A stretch of DNA of 64,000 nt. Source: Ancylobacter vacuolatus (GTDB lineage: Bacteria; Pseudomonadota; Alphaproteobacteria; Rhizobiales; Xanthobacteraceae). Shown here piece after piece: positions 9,370 to 18,261 of this stretch. The translations under genes and the position numbers were made by a program. Under the pieces are notes generated by a model. The model made no database searches, was not told where the DNA came from, and saw only the letters and a list, made by a program, of their open reading frames with translations. The stretch spans positions 62,001 through 126,000 of the forward strand of contig NZ_JAUSUH010000001.1 in the NCBI RefSeq assembly GCF_030813595.1, written 5' to 3'. Each line of letters starts with the position of its first letter. Position 1 is the stretch's first letter.

Positions 9370-9468
9370 GCCTCGTTGTGTGAACAGCCGATTGTGCCGG
9401 CGCCGGTTGCGCCGGCCGGCGCGTCGTGGCAAGCCTGCCGCCCGATCAACCCCCTTGGGAGCACGGAC

Positions 9469-9681
9469 TTGGAAAAGAAGGACCTGGAGCGCGTCCAGAC
9501 CTATATGCGGCGCCTGTTCACCAACACCCAGCTGCGCGTCGTCGCGCGGCCGAAGAAGAAGGATTCGGCCGAGGTCTATCTCGGCGACGAGTTCATCGGC
9601 GTCCTGTTCGAGGACAAGGAAGACGGCGAACTCTCCTATAATTTCCAGATGGCCATCCTCGACACCGATCTTGAGGACTGA
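9469..9681 (+). CDS. DUF3126 family small protein (TTG start)
   Basis: A 70-residue protein with the DUF3126 features TYMRRLFTNTQLRVV and DEFIGVLFEDKEDGELSYNF. The family is short and its function is unknown. The start is set at TTG 9469 because GGGAG lies about eight bases before it and the product then has the normal family length. An ATG far upstream (9376) would add about 30 residues unlike the family. It sits between cysE and the gamma-carbonic anhydrase gene, which starts five bases after its stop, so these are likely co-transcribed. Confidence 0.85.
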   Translation: MEKKDLERVQTYMRRLFTNTQLRVVARPKKKDSAEVYLGDEFIGVLFEDKEDGELSYNFQMAILDTDLED

Positions 9682-9686
9682 GGGCG

Positions 9687-10217
9687 ATGCCCGTCTACGC
9701 GCTCGACGGGGTGGCGCCGGACCTGCCGGCGCTTGGCCGCTGGTGGATCGCCCCCACCGCCGAGGTGATCGGCAATGTGCTGGTCGGCGACGAGGCGAGC
9801 GTGTGGTTCGGCTCGGTGATACGCGGCGACAATGAGCGCATCACGCTCGGTGCCCGGGTGAACATCCAGGAACTGTGCGTGCTGCACACCGATCCCGGCT
9901 TCCCAATGACCATTGGCGACGACTGCACCATCGGTCACAAAGCGATGCTGCATGGCTGCACGATCGGCGCCAACAGCCTGATCGGCATGGGCGCGACGTT
10001 GCTTAACGGCGCCAAGATCGGCCGCAATTGCCTGGTCGGCGCCGGGGCGCTGATCACCGAGGGCAAGGAGTATCCCGACAATTGCCTCATTGTCGGCGCG
10101 CCTGGCAAGGTGATCCGCACGCTCGACGAGGCGATGGAAAAGCGCATCCACGGCACCGCCGCGCATTATGTGCGCAACTGGCGGCGCTTCGCCGAGGGGC
10201 TGCGCCGGATCGACTGA
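9687..10217 (+). CDS. Gamma-carbonic anhydrase family protein
   Basis: A 176-residue left-handed beta-helix trimer-type protein. The hexapeptide repeats are clear. The Arg of SVIRGDNERI and the metal-type histidines of VLHTDPGF and TIGHKAMLHGC match gamma-carbonic anhydrases of the YrdA/PaaY group. Whether it hydrates CO2 is not shown, as many close relatives have weak or no activity. It overlaps nothing and lies five bases after the DUF3126 gene. Confidence 0.9.
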   Translation: MPVYALDGVAPDLPALGRWWIAPTAEVIGNVLVGDEASVWFGSVIRGDNERITLGARVNIQELCVLHTDPGFPMTIGDDCTIGHKAMLHGCTIGANSLIGMGATLLNGAKIGRNCLVGAGALITEGKEYPDNCLIVGAPGKVIRTLDEAMEKRIHGTAAHYVRNWRRFAEGLRRID

Positions 10218-10281
10218 GGGGCGTTTGTGCTCGCCGGTCGAAACCCCGCTCGACCGGCAAAGTTTGTTTTTTGCGGATCGA

Positions 10282-10387
10282 CGTCATCCTGAGGTTCCCG
10301 GCGATCAGCCGGGCCTCAAAGGATGCCGGGGGATACCCCGTGGCGCTTCTCCTTCGAGGCCCGCGGCGCTCGCGCCTCAGGATGACG
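10282..10387. repeat. Intergenic palindromic repeat, family B, copy 1
   Basis: This sits between the convergent carbonic anhydrase and cysteine peptidase genes. The outer arms are complementary (CGTCATCCTGAGG at the left, CCTCAGGATGACG at the right), and inner stems such as CCCGGCGATCAGCCGGG are also palindromic. Shorter relatives occur at 59039 and 59109. Confidence 0.8.
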
Positions 10388-10407
10388 GCGCGCGACGGGC
10401 AGAGTCT

Positions 10408-11085
10408 TCAGTTCCGCCCGACCGACAATGGCGCCAGCACGTCGCCGAGCGAGACCCAGCTATCGGTGTCGTGCTGCGCCTGGCGCTTGACGAAGCGGTA
10501 GCCAGTCTCGTGCCACAGCAGGATAGCGGCTTCCTGGTTGTCCAGCACGAGGTCGCCCCGGTCGGTGACGACGGTGAGGACGGCGTGGCCGTCGCCCTTG
10601 TGGTCGCGCACCACGGTGACGAGCAGCGTGTCCCCGGGCCAGCCGAGGTCGACCAGTGTGCGGCGCTTGAGCAGCACATAGTCCTCGCAATCACCAAAGC
10701 CGTCGTCGGGATAGGTCCAGCGTTCGATCTCGCCATAATGTTCGAGGTCAGTCATCGGCTGGATGCGCCCGTTGACCGCGTCATTGACCTCGCGCAGCTG
10801 AGCGAAATTGGCCTCGGTCAGCGCCACCTTGCCGCCGCTCCCTTTGCGGGGACCGCAATCGGCGGGTTGTTCGGCGCAGAACTGGAAATAGCCCATCGGC
10901 ACGGCGGTATGCGCGCCGGCCGCCATGTTGGCGGCGAAGCTGGAGAGCATCGCCACCGTCTTTTCCGCCTGGGCGGGGGCGGCGTGCGTGAGCACCACCG
11001 CAACGGTTGCCGCAAGAGCCGCCTGACCCGCCGCGAGAAGGGCCCGTTCGAGCCTCTTTTTCATCGCGTACCTCATTCCTGTCAC
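10408..11085 (-). CDS. Transglutaminase-like cysteine peptidase (BTLCP family)
   Basis: A 225-residue exported protein. A signal peptide covers roughly residues 8-40 (AALAATVAVVLTHAAPAQAE). The catalytic triad of the bacterial transglutaminase-like cysteine proteinases is visible: Cys in GFGDCEDYVLLKR, His in GDGHAVLTV and Asp in LVLDNQ. The family acts in the periplasm, often linked to cyclic-di-GMP control of adhesins (LapG-like), but no LapD or adhesin gene is nearby. An internal start MKKRLERAL seven residues downstream is also possible. Confidence 0.9.
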   Translation of the reverse strand: MTGMRYAMKKRLERALLAAGQAALAATVAVVLTHAAPAQAEKTVAMLSSFAANMAAGAHTAVPMGYFQFCAEQPADCGPRKGSGGKVALTEANFAQLREVNDAVNGRIQPMTDLEHYGEIERWTYPDDGFGDCEDYVLLKRRTLVDLGWPGDTLLVTVVRDHKGDGHAVLTVVTDRGDLVLDNQEAAILLWHETGYRFVKRQAQHDTDSWVSLGDVLAPLSVGRN

Positions 11086-11161
11086 TGGAAGAGAACTTAG
11101 CGCAGAGGGTTTTATACGCGTCTAAGCGATGCTGGAGATTCGCAACAACGCTGGAGAGGGA

Positions 11162-11311
11162 ATGTTAATAGGTTTTCTAGTGGCGTTAACCACAGCAATA
11201 GGCAAACTGTTCATCACGCCGCTTAAGCCCGTAGCAAGGCCTCAGTCGCGAGCGGAGGTGTCGCGCTCACGGCAAGATGCCTTGCCGCCGGGCCTGTGCC
11301 GGCCTATGTGA
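11162..11311 (+). CDS. Possible small hydrophobic protein upstream of the rhomboid gene
   Basis: A 49-codon frame beginning MLIGFLVALTTAIGKLF, with GGAGAGGGA directly before the ATG, one of the better ribosome sites in this region. The N-terminal third could be one membrane helix and the rest is basic. Its stop overlaps the rhomboid start by about 16 bases, so it could be a leader that couples translation. I know no family for it. It may also be chance in the 5' leader. Confidence 0.3.
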   Translation: MLIGFLVALTTAIGKLFITPLKPVARPQSRAEVSRSRQDALPPGLCRPM

Positions 11312-12090
11312 TCGGCGTGCTCGAACCGCCCCGCCTTGCCGCCCACAGACGCGAACCCATTCTCAACGTGCCGCCGGTGATCACCGTGCTGGCGGCGGTG
11401 ATGCTGCTCATCCAGCTGGTGCGCGACTGGGTGGACCTGGAGACCGGCGTCGAGATCCTGGCTCTGTTCGCCTTCATTCCCGCGCGCTTCGACCCCTCGG
11501 TGCTGGCCGAGGGCGTGCTGCCGGGTGGGGTGGCGGCGGATGTGTGGACCTTCGTCACCTATGCGTTCCTGCATGGCGGCTGGGCCCATGTCGGCCTGAA
11601 CCTGCTGTGGATGCTCGCCTTCGGCACGCCGGTGGCGCGCCGCTTCGGGGTGCTGCGCTTCCTGCTGTTCTTCGCCGTCACCGCGGCGGCGGGGGCGGGG
11701 CTGCATCTTGTGACCCATGAGGGCGAGTTGGTGCCAATGATCGGCGCCTCGGCGGCGGTGTCGGGCTGCATGGCGGGCGCGCTGCGCTTCATGTTCGCGC
11801 AGGAAAGCCGGGGCGTCTGGCGGCCGGGCCTGATGGAGAACGCGGTGCATGTGCCGGCGCCGCCGCTGATGGAGGTGCTGCGCGACCGGCGGGTGATCGG
11901 CTTCGTCGCGGTGTGGTTCGTCATCAACCTCGCCTTCGGCCTGGGCGAGCCGGCCGGAATCGTCGATGGCAGCATCGCCTGGCAGGCCCATATGGGCGGC
12001 TTCCTCGCCGGCCTGCTGGCCTTTCCGCTGTTCGACCCGATCCGGCGCCGGCCGGGCGGGGACAGCTTTTCCCGCGCCACCCGCCACTGA
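11296..12090 (+). CDS. Rhomboid-family intramembrane serine protease
   Basis: A 264-residue protein with about six transmembrane segments. The rhomboid dyad is present: Ser at about residue 152 in MIGASAAVSGCMAG and His at about residue 232 in WQAHMGGFLAG. The helix with THEGELVP and the HGGWAHVGLNLLWM loop match the HxxxN part of the active site. The second G of the usual GxSG is replaced by Ala. The start is GTG 11296, and no better in-frame start is visible upstream. Substrates are unknown. Confidence 0.9.
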   Translation: MPAYVIGVLEPPRLAAHRREPILNVPPVITVLAAVMLLIQLVRDWVDLETGVEILALFAFIPARFDPSVLAEGVLPGGVAADVWTFVTYAFLHGGWAHVGLNLLWMLAFGTPVARRFGVLRFLLFFAVTAAAGAGLHLVTHEGELVPMIGASAAVSGCMAGALRFMFAQESRGVWRPGLMENAVHVPAPPLMEVLRDRRVIGFVAVWFVINLAFGLGEPAGIVDGSIAWQAHMGGFLAGLLAFPLFDPIRRRPGGDSFSRATRH

Positions 12091-12246
12091 AGCGCCCGAA
12101 CTGATTGGCGCGCCGCCCCTTGCCTGCCGCAGGGTTAAAGCGGATCATTCCCCTATGGCTCGCCCGCGCAGCGGGAAGAAGCCGAATGACCGGGTGGTGG
12201 ACCGCGCCGCGTTCCGTCCGCCCGGACAGCCGGGAAGGAGGCTTGC

Positions 12247-12678
12247 ATGACGGTTCGGACCATTCTCGAAGAAAAGGGCTTCGACGTTCAGACGATCGCC
12301 CCAGAGGCGACGCTGCGCGAGGCGACGGAGCTTCTCGCCGCCAAGCGTATTGGCGCCATCGTGGTGACGGACCCCGAGCGCCGCGTGGTCGGCATCCTGT
12401 CGGAGCGCGACGTGGTGCGCGTGGTCGGGCTCGACGGGCCGGGCCGGCTCGACGACACGGTCGCCTCGGTGATGACCTCGCGGGTCGTCACCTGCGAGGG
12501 CAACGAGACCGTCCACCAGATCATGGAGCACATGACCGCCGGGCGCTTCCGCCATCTGCCTGTCGTGCAGGGCGGCAAGCTGGTCGGCATCATCTCCATT
12601 GGCGACGTCGTGAAGCAGCGCCTCGCCGAAATGGAGCGCGAGAGCCACGCCATGCGGGAATACATCCTCTCGGCGTGA
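12247..12678 (+). CDS. Two-CBS-domain protein
   Basis: A 143-residue protein made of a tandem CBS pair (about residues 8-65 and 75-130), which typically senses adenosyl ligands such as AMP, ATP, SAM or NAD. Typical strands are IGAIVVTDPERRVVGILSER and RHLPVVQGGKLVGIISIGD. GGAAGGAGG lies just before the ATG. As a stand-alone protein its partner is not revealed by the neighbours. It is followed by palindromic repeat family A. Confidence 0.93.
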   Translation: MTVRTILEEKGFDVQTIAPEATLREATELLAAKRIGAIVVTDPERRVVGILSERDVVRVVGLDGPGRLDDTVASVMTSRVVTCEGNETVHQIMEHMTAGRFRHLPVVQGGKLVGIISIGDVVKQRLAEMERESHAMREYILSA

Positions 12679-12695
12679 TCGCGGCCGTGTAAGTG

Positions 12696-12830
12696 CGTCA
12701 TCCCGGACGGCCGCAGGCCGATCCGGGATCGCGGGCAGGATGGCCAACGCCCGGCTCTACGGCTTCGCCTCCGGCCGGGACGACGGCCGACAGCGCCATC
12801 TCGGCCGGCTATCGCCGGGGAGGGATGACG
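12696..12830. repeat. Intergenic palindromic repeat, family A, copy 2
   Basis: This lies between the convergent CBS and hisI genes. It starts CGTCATCCCGGACGGCCGCA and ends AGGGATGACG. This copy is longer than the others because of extra GC-rich stems in the middle. Confidence 0.8.
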
Positions 12831-12847
12831 GCCTGCGTGTGTCGGCG

Positions 12848-13348
12848 CTAGAAGCGCGGCGTGTCGGTCTTCTTCGGCGCGCCATAGACCGTGGCGGGGT
12901 CGAACAGCCGGCCGGCATCATTGACGGCGAGCCGCAGATCCGGCGACGGCGCAGCGCCGAGCGGCACCGAGCGGAAGAAGCAGGAGCGGTGCCCAGTGTG
13001 GCAGGCGGCGCCCGGCACATCGGGCCCGAGAGGCGGCATCCGCACGCGCAGCACCACCGCGTCCTGGTCGCAATCGACCCTCAGCTCGACCAGTGTCTGC
13101 AGGTGGCCGCTCTCCTCGCCCTTTTTCCACAGCCGGCCGCGCGAGCGGCTGTAGTAATGGGCGATGCCGGTCTCGATGGTCAGTGCCAGCGCCTGCGCAT
13201 CCATATGCGCGACCATGAGCACGGTGCCGTCATCGGCATCGACGGTTACGGCGGTGACGAGGCCATCGGCGTCGAATTTCGGGGAGAGGCGCTCGCCCTC
13301 CTCGATCTCGGCCTTGCTGCCCCGGGGGGCGAAGGAAATATCGGTCAC
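12848..13348 (-). CDS. hisI: Phosphoribosyl-AMP cyclohydrolase
   Basis: This enzyme opens the purine ring of PR-AMP in histidine synthesis. The protein has 166 residues and a GTG start. Family motifs are visible: [30 protein letters not shown], the metal-binding [12 protein letters not shown], and a Cys-bearing C-terminal segment ([14 protein letters not shown]). It is the stand-alone HisI form without the HisE pyrophosphohydrolase. It lies 22 bases after folE on the same strand, so the two are probably co-transcribed. Confidence 0.96.
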   Translation of the reverse strand: MTDISFAPRGSKAEIEEGERLSPKFDADGLVTAVTVDADDGTVLMVAHMDAQALALTIETGIAHYYSRSRGRLWKKGEESGHLQTLVELRVDCDQDAVVLRVRMPPLGPDVPGAACHTGHRSCFFRSVPLGAAPSPDLRLAVNDAGRLFDPATVYGAPKKTDTPRF

Positions 13349-13370
13349 GGGAGCCTGCGCAGACGCGCGC

Positions 13371-14009
13371 TCACGGACGCATGCCGCGCAGCAGGCTCAT
13401 GAAGCGAACCTGCTCCTGCGGATCGTCGCGGAACACGCCGGTGAATTGGGTGGTGACGGTGGAGGCGCCCTGCTTGCGTACGCCGCGCATGGCCATGCAC
13501 ATATGCTCGGCCTCGATCAGTATGGCGACGCCGCGCGGCTTAAGGATCTCGTCCATCGCGGTGATGATCTGCGACGTCAGGTGCTCCTGCGTCTGCAGCC
13601 GACGGGCGAAGATGTCGACGATACGGGCGATCTTCGACAGGCCCACGACGCGCTCCACCGGGAAATAGGCGATGTGCGCCTTGCCGACGAAAGGCACCAT
13701 GTGGTGCTCGCAATGGGAATGGAACTCGATGTCGCGCACCATCACCATGTCGTCGAAATTGCCGATCTCGCCGAAGGTGCGGTCGAGAATCGATTCCGGC
13801 GCCGCCCGGTAGCCGCTGTAGAGCTCCTCATAGGCGCGCACGACACGCTTGGGCGTGTCGAGCAGGCCCTCGCGCTCGGGGTCGTCGCCGGCCCAGGCGA
13901 TAAGCGTGCGAACGGCGGCCTCCGCCTCCTCCCGTGTCGGACGGCGCGCGGCAGACGCCTCCATCTCGCTCTGGGCGCTGCGCATCAGCGATTTAAGCAC
14001 GGCATCCAT
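13371..14009 (-). CDS. folE: GTP cyclohydrolase I
   Basis: This enzyme converts GTP to dihydroneopterin triphosphate for folate synthesis. The product has 212 residues. The zinc and active-site sequences are clear: [39 protein letters not shown] and [17 protein letters not shown]. The start is placed at MDAVLKS (14009) because CGGAG lies six bases upstream. An upstream ATG at 14030 would add seven residues. It is first in a likely folE-hisI transcript. Confidence 0.96.
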   Translation of the reverse strand: MDAVLKSLMRSAQSEMEASAARRPTREEAEAAVRTLIAWAGDDPEREGLLDTPKRVVRAYEELYSGYRAAPESILDRTFGEIGNFDDMVMVRDIEFHSHCEHHMVPFVGKAHIAYFPVERVVGLSKIARIVDIFARRLQTQEHLTSQIITAMDEILKPRGVAILIEAEHMCMAMRGVRKQGASTVTTQFTGVFRDDPQEQVRFMSLLRGMRP

Positions 14010-14264
14010 GACGAACTCCGTTCGACGCATTCACTGCCGGGCGCCGATGCGTCCCCGGTCAATCTCGTCCTACGTGCCAATACCCGCCACGGATCAGCAT
14101 CATACCAACCATAACCGCCCGACGCGCCTGCTGGAAGGCAGATCGCGCGCGTTGCTTTCGCCCGGCGGCCACCACACCTATATAAGCCAGTGCGGGCAGG
14201 CCGCAATCGGGCGGAAGCCGCCCGTGCGGGGATCAACGCCGCCTTTGGGACGGATCGAACCGGC

Positions 14265-14717
14265 ATGCTGAACGACGTCTATAATCGCCGCATATTGGAA
14301 CTCGCCGCCGATATACCACGGCTTGGCCGGCTGGCCGCGCCCGACGCGTCGGCAACGGCGCATTCCCGGCTTTGCGGTTCCACCGTGACCATCGATCTCG
14401 CGGTAAGCGACGGCGTGGTGACCGATTTCGCCCATGAGGTGCGCGCCTGCGCGCTCGGGCAGGCCTCGTCCTCGGTGATGGGCGCACTTGTCGTCGGCTC
14501 TACCGCCGAGGAGCTGCGCGGGGTGCGCGAGGCGATGCGGCTGATGCTGAAGGAGAACGGCCCGCCGCCGCAGGGACGCTGGGCCGAGCTCGCGGTGCTG
14601 GAGCCGGTGCGCGACTACAAGGCGCGCCACGCCTCGACGCTGCTGACCTTCGACGCCGTCGTGGATGCGCTGGGCCAGATCGAGGCGCGCAACGCCGCCA
14701 GCGAAGCGGCGGAGTAG
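14265..14717 (+). CDS. IscU/NifU-like iron-sulfur cluster scaffold protein
   Basis: A 150-residue protein of the NifU N-terminal (IscU-like) family. The Cys in SRLCGSTVTIDL and the Cys in RACALGQASSSVMGA sit at scaffold ligand positions. The usual GxxGxxxC-type first motif is modified, as in the alphaproteobacterial paralogs encoded near folE. It may be a divergent scaffold, not the main IscU. It is divergent from folE across a 255-base gap. The start MLNDVYNRRILELAADIP is the usual family N-terminus. Confidence 0.85.
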   Translation: MLNDVYNRRILELAADIPRLGRLAAPDASATAHSRLCGSTVTIDLAVSDGVVTDFAHEVRACALGQASSSVMGALVVGSTAEELRGVREAMRLMLKENGPPPQGRWAELAVLEPVRDYKARHASTLLTFDAVVDALGQIEARNAASEAAE

Positions 14718-14721
14718 CGCT

Positions 14722-15192
14722 TCAGCGTTCAGTGAAGAAGGTGAAAAGCACCTCGTCCTTCTCGCCGGTGAGGCAGAGGAAGCGGTTTGCGGTGTCGGAG
14801 CGATCGCGTTGGATATAGGCTTCGCCCATGATGATGCCCTTGACCGCCGTAGCGCCGAGCTTGCCTTCGGCCTGCGCAATGGTGAGGCCATCGACGTCGA
14901 TATAGATGTCCTCGATCGAGGGCGACGCCTTCTTCAGCTTGGTCAGCGCATCGGCCTTGCAGGCGGCGACGCGCTGCATGTCCGGGTCGACTTCCGGAGA
15001 GGTGGCGGCAGACGGCTCGGGCTGGGTGCCGCCGGCCGGGCCGGGGGAAACATGCCCCGCCGCGGGCGGTTCCTGAGCGGGCGCCTGTTGCGCGGGCGCT
15101 TGCGGCGCGGGCGGTTGCTGAGCAAGCACGGGGCTCGCCGCGAAGAGACTGCCGGCCAGCGCCGCCATCGTCCAGAACCTGATTGCCGTCAT
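14722..15192 (-). CDS. Exported hypothetical protein with Pro/Gln/Ala-rich linker
   Basis: A 156-residue protein starting MTAIRFWTMAALAGSLFAAS, with a signal peptide cut near VLAQQ. Next comes a low-complexity linker rich in Pro, Ala and Gln (about residues 25-65), then a conserved-looking domain of about 85 residues with one Cys near its start (VAACKADALTKL) and one near its end (FLCLTGEKDEVLFTFF). GGGGAG six bases before the ATG supports the start. I do not recognise the family. It converges with the IscU-like gene, whose stop is four bases away. Confidence 0.8.
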   Translation of the reverse strand: MTAIRFWTMAALAGSLFAASPVLAQQPPAPQAPAQQAPAQEPPAAGHVSPGPAGGTQPEPSAATSPEVDPDMQRVAACKADALTKLKKASPSIEDIYIDVDGLTIAQAEGKLGATAVKGIIMGEAYIQRDRSDTANRFLCLTGEKDEVLFTFFTER

Positions 15193-15281
15193 CGCGCGCT
15201 CCCCTGGCCGCCGGCATTTGTGCCGGCCCTCCACAGGGGAAACGCCGCCGAGTCCGGACGGTTCCGGGTTAGGGGCGGGGA

Positions 15282-15632
15282 ATGAGCGGGCCGCGCGCTA
15301 AAATCAGCGCCGCCGCGCTCGTGGCGCGACTACCTCGGCTCATGCTGCGGGCGCCGATCCTGATCTACCGCTACAGCTTCTCCGCCTTCATGGGGCGGCA
15401 GTGCCGCTACCTCCCCACCTGTTCGGAATTCGCCGAGGAGGCGATCGAAACGCACGGCGCCTGGGTGGGTGGCTGGATGGCGGCGGGGCGTATCTGCCGC
15501 TGCCATCCCTGGGGCGGATCGGGCTTCGAGCCGGTGCCGGCCGAATTGCCGCCCAAAGCGGTGTGGTATATGCCGTGGCGCTACGCGCGGGCCCCGAAGG
15601 CGGAGGGCGCGCGCGACACTGACCTTGGTTGA
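15282..15632 (+). CDS. yidD: Membrane protein insertion efficiency factor YidD
   Basis: A 116-residue protein with the YidD signature: IYRYSFSAFMGRQCRYLPTC, then EFAEEAIETHGAW and GRICRCHPWGGSGFEPVP. It assists YidC-dependent insertion of inner membrane proteins and is peripheral to the membrane through an amphipathic helix. AGGGGCGGGGA precedes the ATG. thrS follows 42 bases later. Confidence 0.95.
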   Translation: MSGPRAKISAAALVARLPRLMLRAPILIYRYSFSAFMGRQCRYLPTCSEFAEEAIETHGAWVGGWMAAGRICRCHPWGGSGFEPVPAELPPKAVWYMPWRYARAPKAEGARDTDLG

Positions 15633-15674
15633 GCCTACCTGCGTGGTTCGCAGGAGTGGGCAGGAGAAAACGAC

Positions 15675-17636
15675 ATGTCCGACATCAATCTCACCTTCCC
15701 CGATGGCGCCGTCCGAGCCTATGCCTCCGGCACCACCGGCACCGAGGTCGCCGCCTCCATCGCCAAGTCGCTCGCCAAGAAGTCGCTGGCGATGAAGCTC
15801 GACGGCGTGCTGAGCGACCTTTCCGATCCCATTACATCAGACGCGAAGTTCGAGCTCGTCACCCGCGAGAGCCCGGAAGCGCTTGAGCTCATCCGTCACG
15901 ACGCCGCCCATGTGCTGGCGGAGGCGGTGCAGACGCTGTGGCCGGGCACCCAGGTGACGATCGGCCCGGTGATCGAGAACGGCTTCTATTACGACTTCTT
16001 CCGCAACGAGCCGTTCACCCCGGACGATTTCGCCGCCATCGAGAAGAAGATGCGCGAGATCATCGCCCGCGACGCGCCCTTCACCAAGGAAGTGTGGGAG
16101 CGCGAGGAGACCAAGCGCGTTTTCAAGGAGAAGGGCGAGGCGTTCAAGGTCGAGCTGGTGGACGCCATTCCCGCCGATCAGGCGCTGAAGATCTACCGCC
16201 AGGGCGAGTGGTTCGACCTCTGCCGCGGCCCGCACATGCCGAGCGTCGGCAAGGTGGGCGACGCCTTCAAGCTGATGAAGGTGGCCGGTGCCTATTGGCG
16301 CGGCGACAGCAACAACCAGATGCTCACCCGCATCTATGGCACGGCGTGGCGCACCCGCGAGGAACTCGACGCCTATATCCTCCAGCTGGAGGAAGCCGAG
16401 AAGCGCGACCACCGCCGCCTCGGCCGGGAGATGGACCTGTTCCACTTCCAGGAGGAGGGGCCGGGCGTCGTGTTCTGGCATCCCAAGGGCTGGAACCTGT
16501 TCCAGAACCTCGTCTCCTATATGCGCCGGCGCCTTGCAGCCGATTATGCGGAAGTGAACGCGCCGCAGGTGCTCGACAAGAGCCTGTGGGAGACCTCCGG
16601 CCATTGGGGCTGGTACAAGGACAACATGTTCAAGGTGCAGCCGGCCGGCGACACCGACGACAATGACCGGGTCTATGCGCTCAAGCCAATGAACTGCCCC
16701 GGCCATGTGCAGATCTTCAAGCACGGTCTGAAGAGCTATCGCGACCTGCCGATGCGTCTCGCCGAATTCGGCGCAGTGCACCGCTACGAGCCCTCCGGCG
16801 CGCTGCACGGTCTTATGCGGGTGCGCGGCTTCACCCAGGACGACGCCCACATCTTCTGCACCGAGGAGCAGATGGCGGAGGAGTGCCTCAAGATCAACGA
16901 GCTGATCCTCTCCACCTATGCCGATTTCGGCTTCGAGGAGATCGTGGTCAAGCTCTCCACCCGGCCGGAGAAGCGCGTCGGCTCGGACGCGGTGTGGGAC
17001 CACGCCGAAGACGTGATGGGCCGGGTGCTGACCCAGATCGAGGCGGAATCGGGCGGCAAGATCAAGACCGGCATATTGCCGGGCGAGGGCGCCTTCTACG
17101 GCCCGAAATTCGAGTACACGCTGCGCGACGCCATCGGCCGCGAATGGCAGTGCGGCACCACGCAGGTCGACTTCAACCTGCCGGAGCGCTTCGGCGCTTT
17201 CTATGTCGATGCGGATGGTTCGAAGAAGACGCCGGTCATGATCCACCGTGCCATTTGCGGCTCGATGGAGCGCTTCACCGGCATCCTCATCGAGCACCAT
17301 GCCGGGCACTTCCCGCTCTGGCTGGCCCCGGTGCAGGCGGTGGTGGCGACCATCACCTCCGAGGGCGACGACTATGCGCGGGAGATCGTCGCGCTGGCGA
17401 AGAAGCGCGGCCTGCGTGTCGAACTCGACCTGCGCAACGAGAAAATCAACTACAAGGTGCGCGAGCACTCGCTGGCCAAGGTGCCGGCGCTGGTCGTGGT
17501 CGGGCGCAAGGAGGCGGCGGAGCGCACCGTCTCGATCCGCCGCCTCGGCTCGCCCAACCAGACCGCGATGACGCTGGACGAGGCGCTGGGGAGCCTGGTG
17601 GCGGAAGCCAGCCCGCCGGACACGCTGCGGGACTGA
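15675..17636 (+). CDS. thrS: Threonyl-tRNA synthetase
   Basis: A 653-residue class II synthetase of full length. The order is: TGS domain (residues 1-60); the editing domain with [11 protein letters not shown] and the zinc-type [17 protein letters not shown]; the catalytic core with motif 2 around [12 protein letters not shown] and the [10 protein letters not shown] zinc ligand; and the anticodon-binding domain (about residues 545-645). It charges tRNA-Thr in the cytoplasm. CAGGAG lies upstream of ATG. It follows yidD closely. Confidence 0.98.
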   Translation: MSDINLTFPDGAVRAYASGTTGTEVAASIAKSLAKKSLAMKLDGVLSDLSDPITSDAKFELVTRESPEALELIRHDAAHVLAEAVQTLWPGTQVTIGPVIENGFYYDFFRNEPFTPDDFAAIEKKMREIIARDAPFTKEVWEREETKRVFKEKGEAFKVELVDAIPADQALKIYRQGEWFDLCRGPHMPSVGKVGDAFKLMKVAGAYWRGDSNNQMLTRIYGTAWRTREELDAYILQLEEAEKRDHRRLGREMDLFHFQEEGPGVVFWHPKGWNLFQNLVSYMRRRLAADYAEVNAPQVLDKSLWETSGHWGWYKDNMFKVQPAGDTDDNDRVYALKPMNCPGHVQIFKHGLKSYRDLPMRLAEFGAVHRYEPSGALHGLMRVRGFTQDDAHIFCTEEQMAEECLKINELILSTYADFGFEEIVVKLSTRPEKRVGSDAVWDHAEDVMGRVLTQIEAESGGKIKTGILPGEGAFYGPKFEYTLRDAIGREWQCGTTQVDFNLPERFGAFYVDADGSKKTPVMIHRAICGSMERFTGILIEHHAGHFPLWLAPVQAVVATITSEGDDYAREIVALAKKRGLRVELDLRNEKINYKVREHSLAKVPALVVVGRKEAAERTVSIRRLGSPNQTAMTLDEALGSLVAEASPPDTLRD

Positions 17637-17657
17637 GGGCTTCACCCCCTAAAGAAA

Positions 17658-17696
17658 CGTCATCCTGGACGGCCGCAGGCCGATCCGGGATCACGG
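17658..17696. repeat. Intergenic palindromic repeat, family A, half copy 3
   Basis: CGTCATCCTGGACGGCCGCA continues to CCGGGATCA, then the element stops without the right-hand arm seen in the other copies. It lies just after thrS and before a convergent gene. Confidence 0.75.
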
Positions 17697-17731
17697 CACG
17701 ATGGGTGGGCAGCACGGGGTGGCTGCGCCCC

Positions 17732-18019
17732 CTACTTCTCCGGCGTTTCCGCAGGGCGCACCGGGGTCGGGATCGGCGGTGGCGGATAGGGCTCGGTCTC
17801 GCGCCGCAGGCTGGGATTGCTGGTGGCGCCGGGCACGTTGAGCCGGCGCTGCTGGGGCGTCCAGTAGGAGGGGCCCTGCATCAGGTTCTGGCTGTTCGGA
17901 CGAACCGAATCACGGCGTTGAGGCATGTATGGGCTCGGCTTTGTCGTGACCTGGGCCGGGGCGGGGACGGCAGCTAAGACCGTTGCAGCCGCGAGAAGGC
18001 TCGCTCGAAACATCTTCAT
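17732..18019 (-). CDS. Small exported hypothetical protein
   Basis: A 95-residue protein with a signal peptide (MKMFRASLLAAATVLAAVPA, cleavage near APAQ) and a mature part rich in Pro, Arg, Gln and Ser (YMPQRRDSVRPNSQNLMQG, then a proline-rich tail). It probably resides in the periplasm. No family is recognised. Its short size and biased composition make it less certain than its neighbours. A second ATG two codons in is also possible. Confidence 0.6.
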   Translation of the reverse strand: MKMFRASLLAAATVLAAVPAPAQVTTKPSPYMPQRRDSVRPNSQNLMQGPSYWTPQQRRLNVPGATSNPSLRRETEPYPPPPIPTPVRPAETPEK

Positions 18020-18261
18020 CGTTGAACGTCGCGCCTCCCTTGCACCCTTATGTAGGGCGGCGCGGGGCGATCCGCCATGCCTCGCGCGCTCATCGCGATC
18101 CTCTCCCTACCGGAATAGGGGTGAGGCGCGGGAATGGCGGAACCGGCAGATTTTGTCGTTGCTTGGCGCCGCCGGCGGCGTTGCTAAGGGCGGGCATTGT
18201 GTGGATAGTCCGGCCTTGCCCGCGTCGGGGCAGGGGTCGAGAAGACGGTGGAAGCGCGCTC

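Noticed and set aside
10408..11085. Transglutaminase-like cysteine peptidase as the missing lasso peptide protease
   Set aside because: It has a signal peptide and the DCEDY/GHAVL layout of the periplasmic BTLCP family. Lasso B proteins are cytosolic, of a different family, and encoded beside the precursor. It is also 21 kb away.
11129..11161. Longer version of the small frame before rhomboid
   Set aside because: The upstream ATG at 11129 lacks a ribosome site. Only the internal ATG at 11162 has one, so the longer form was dropped.
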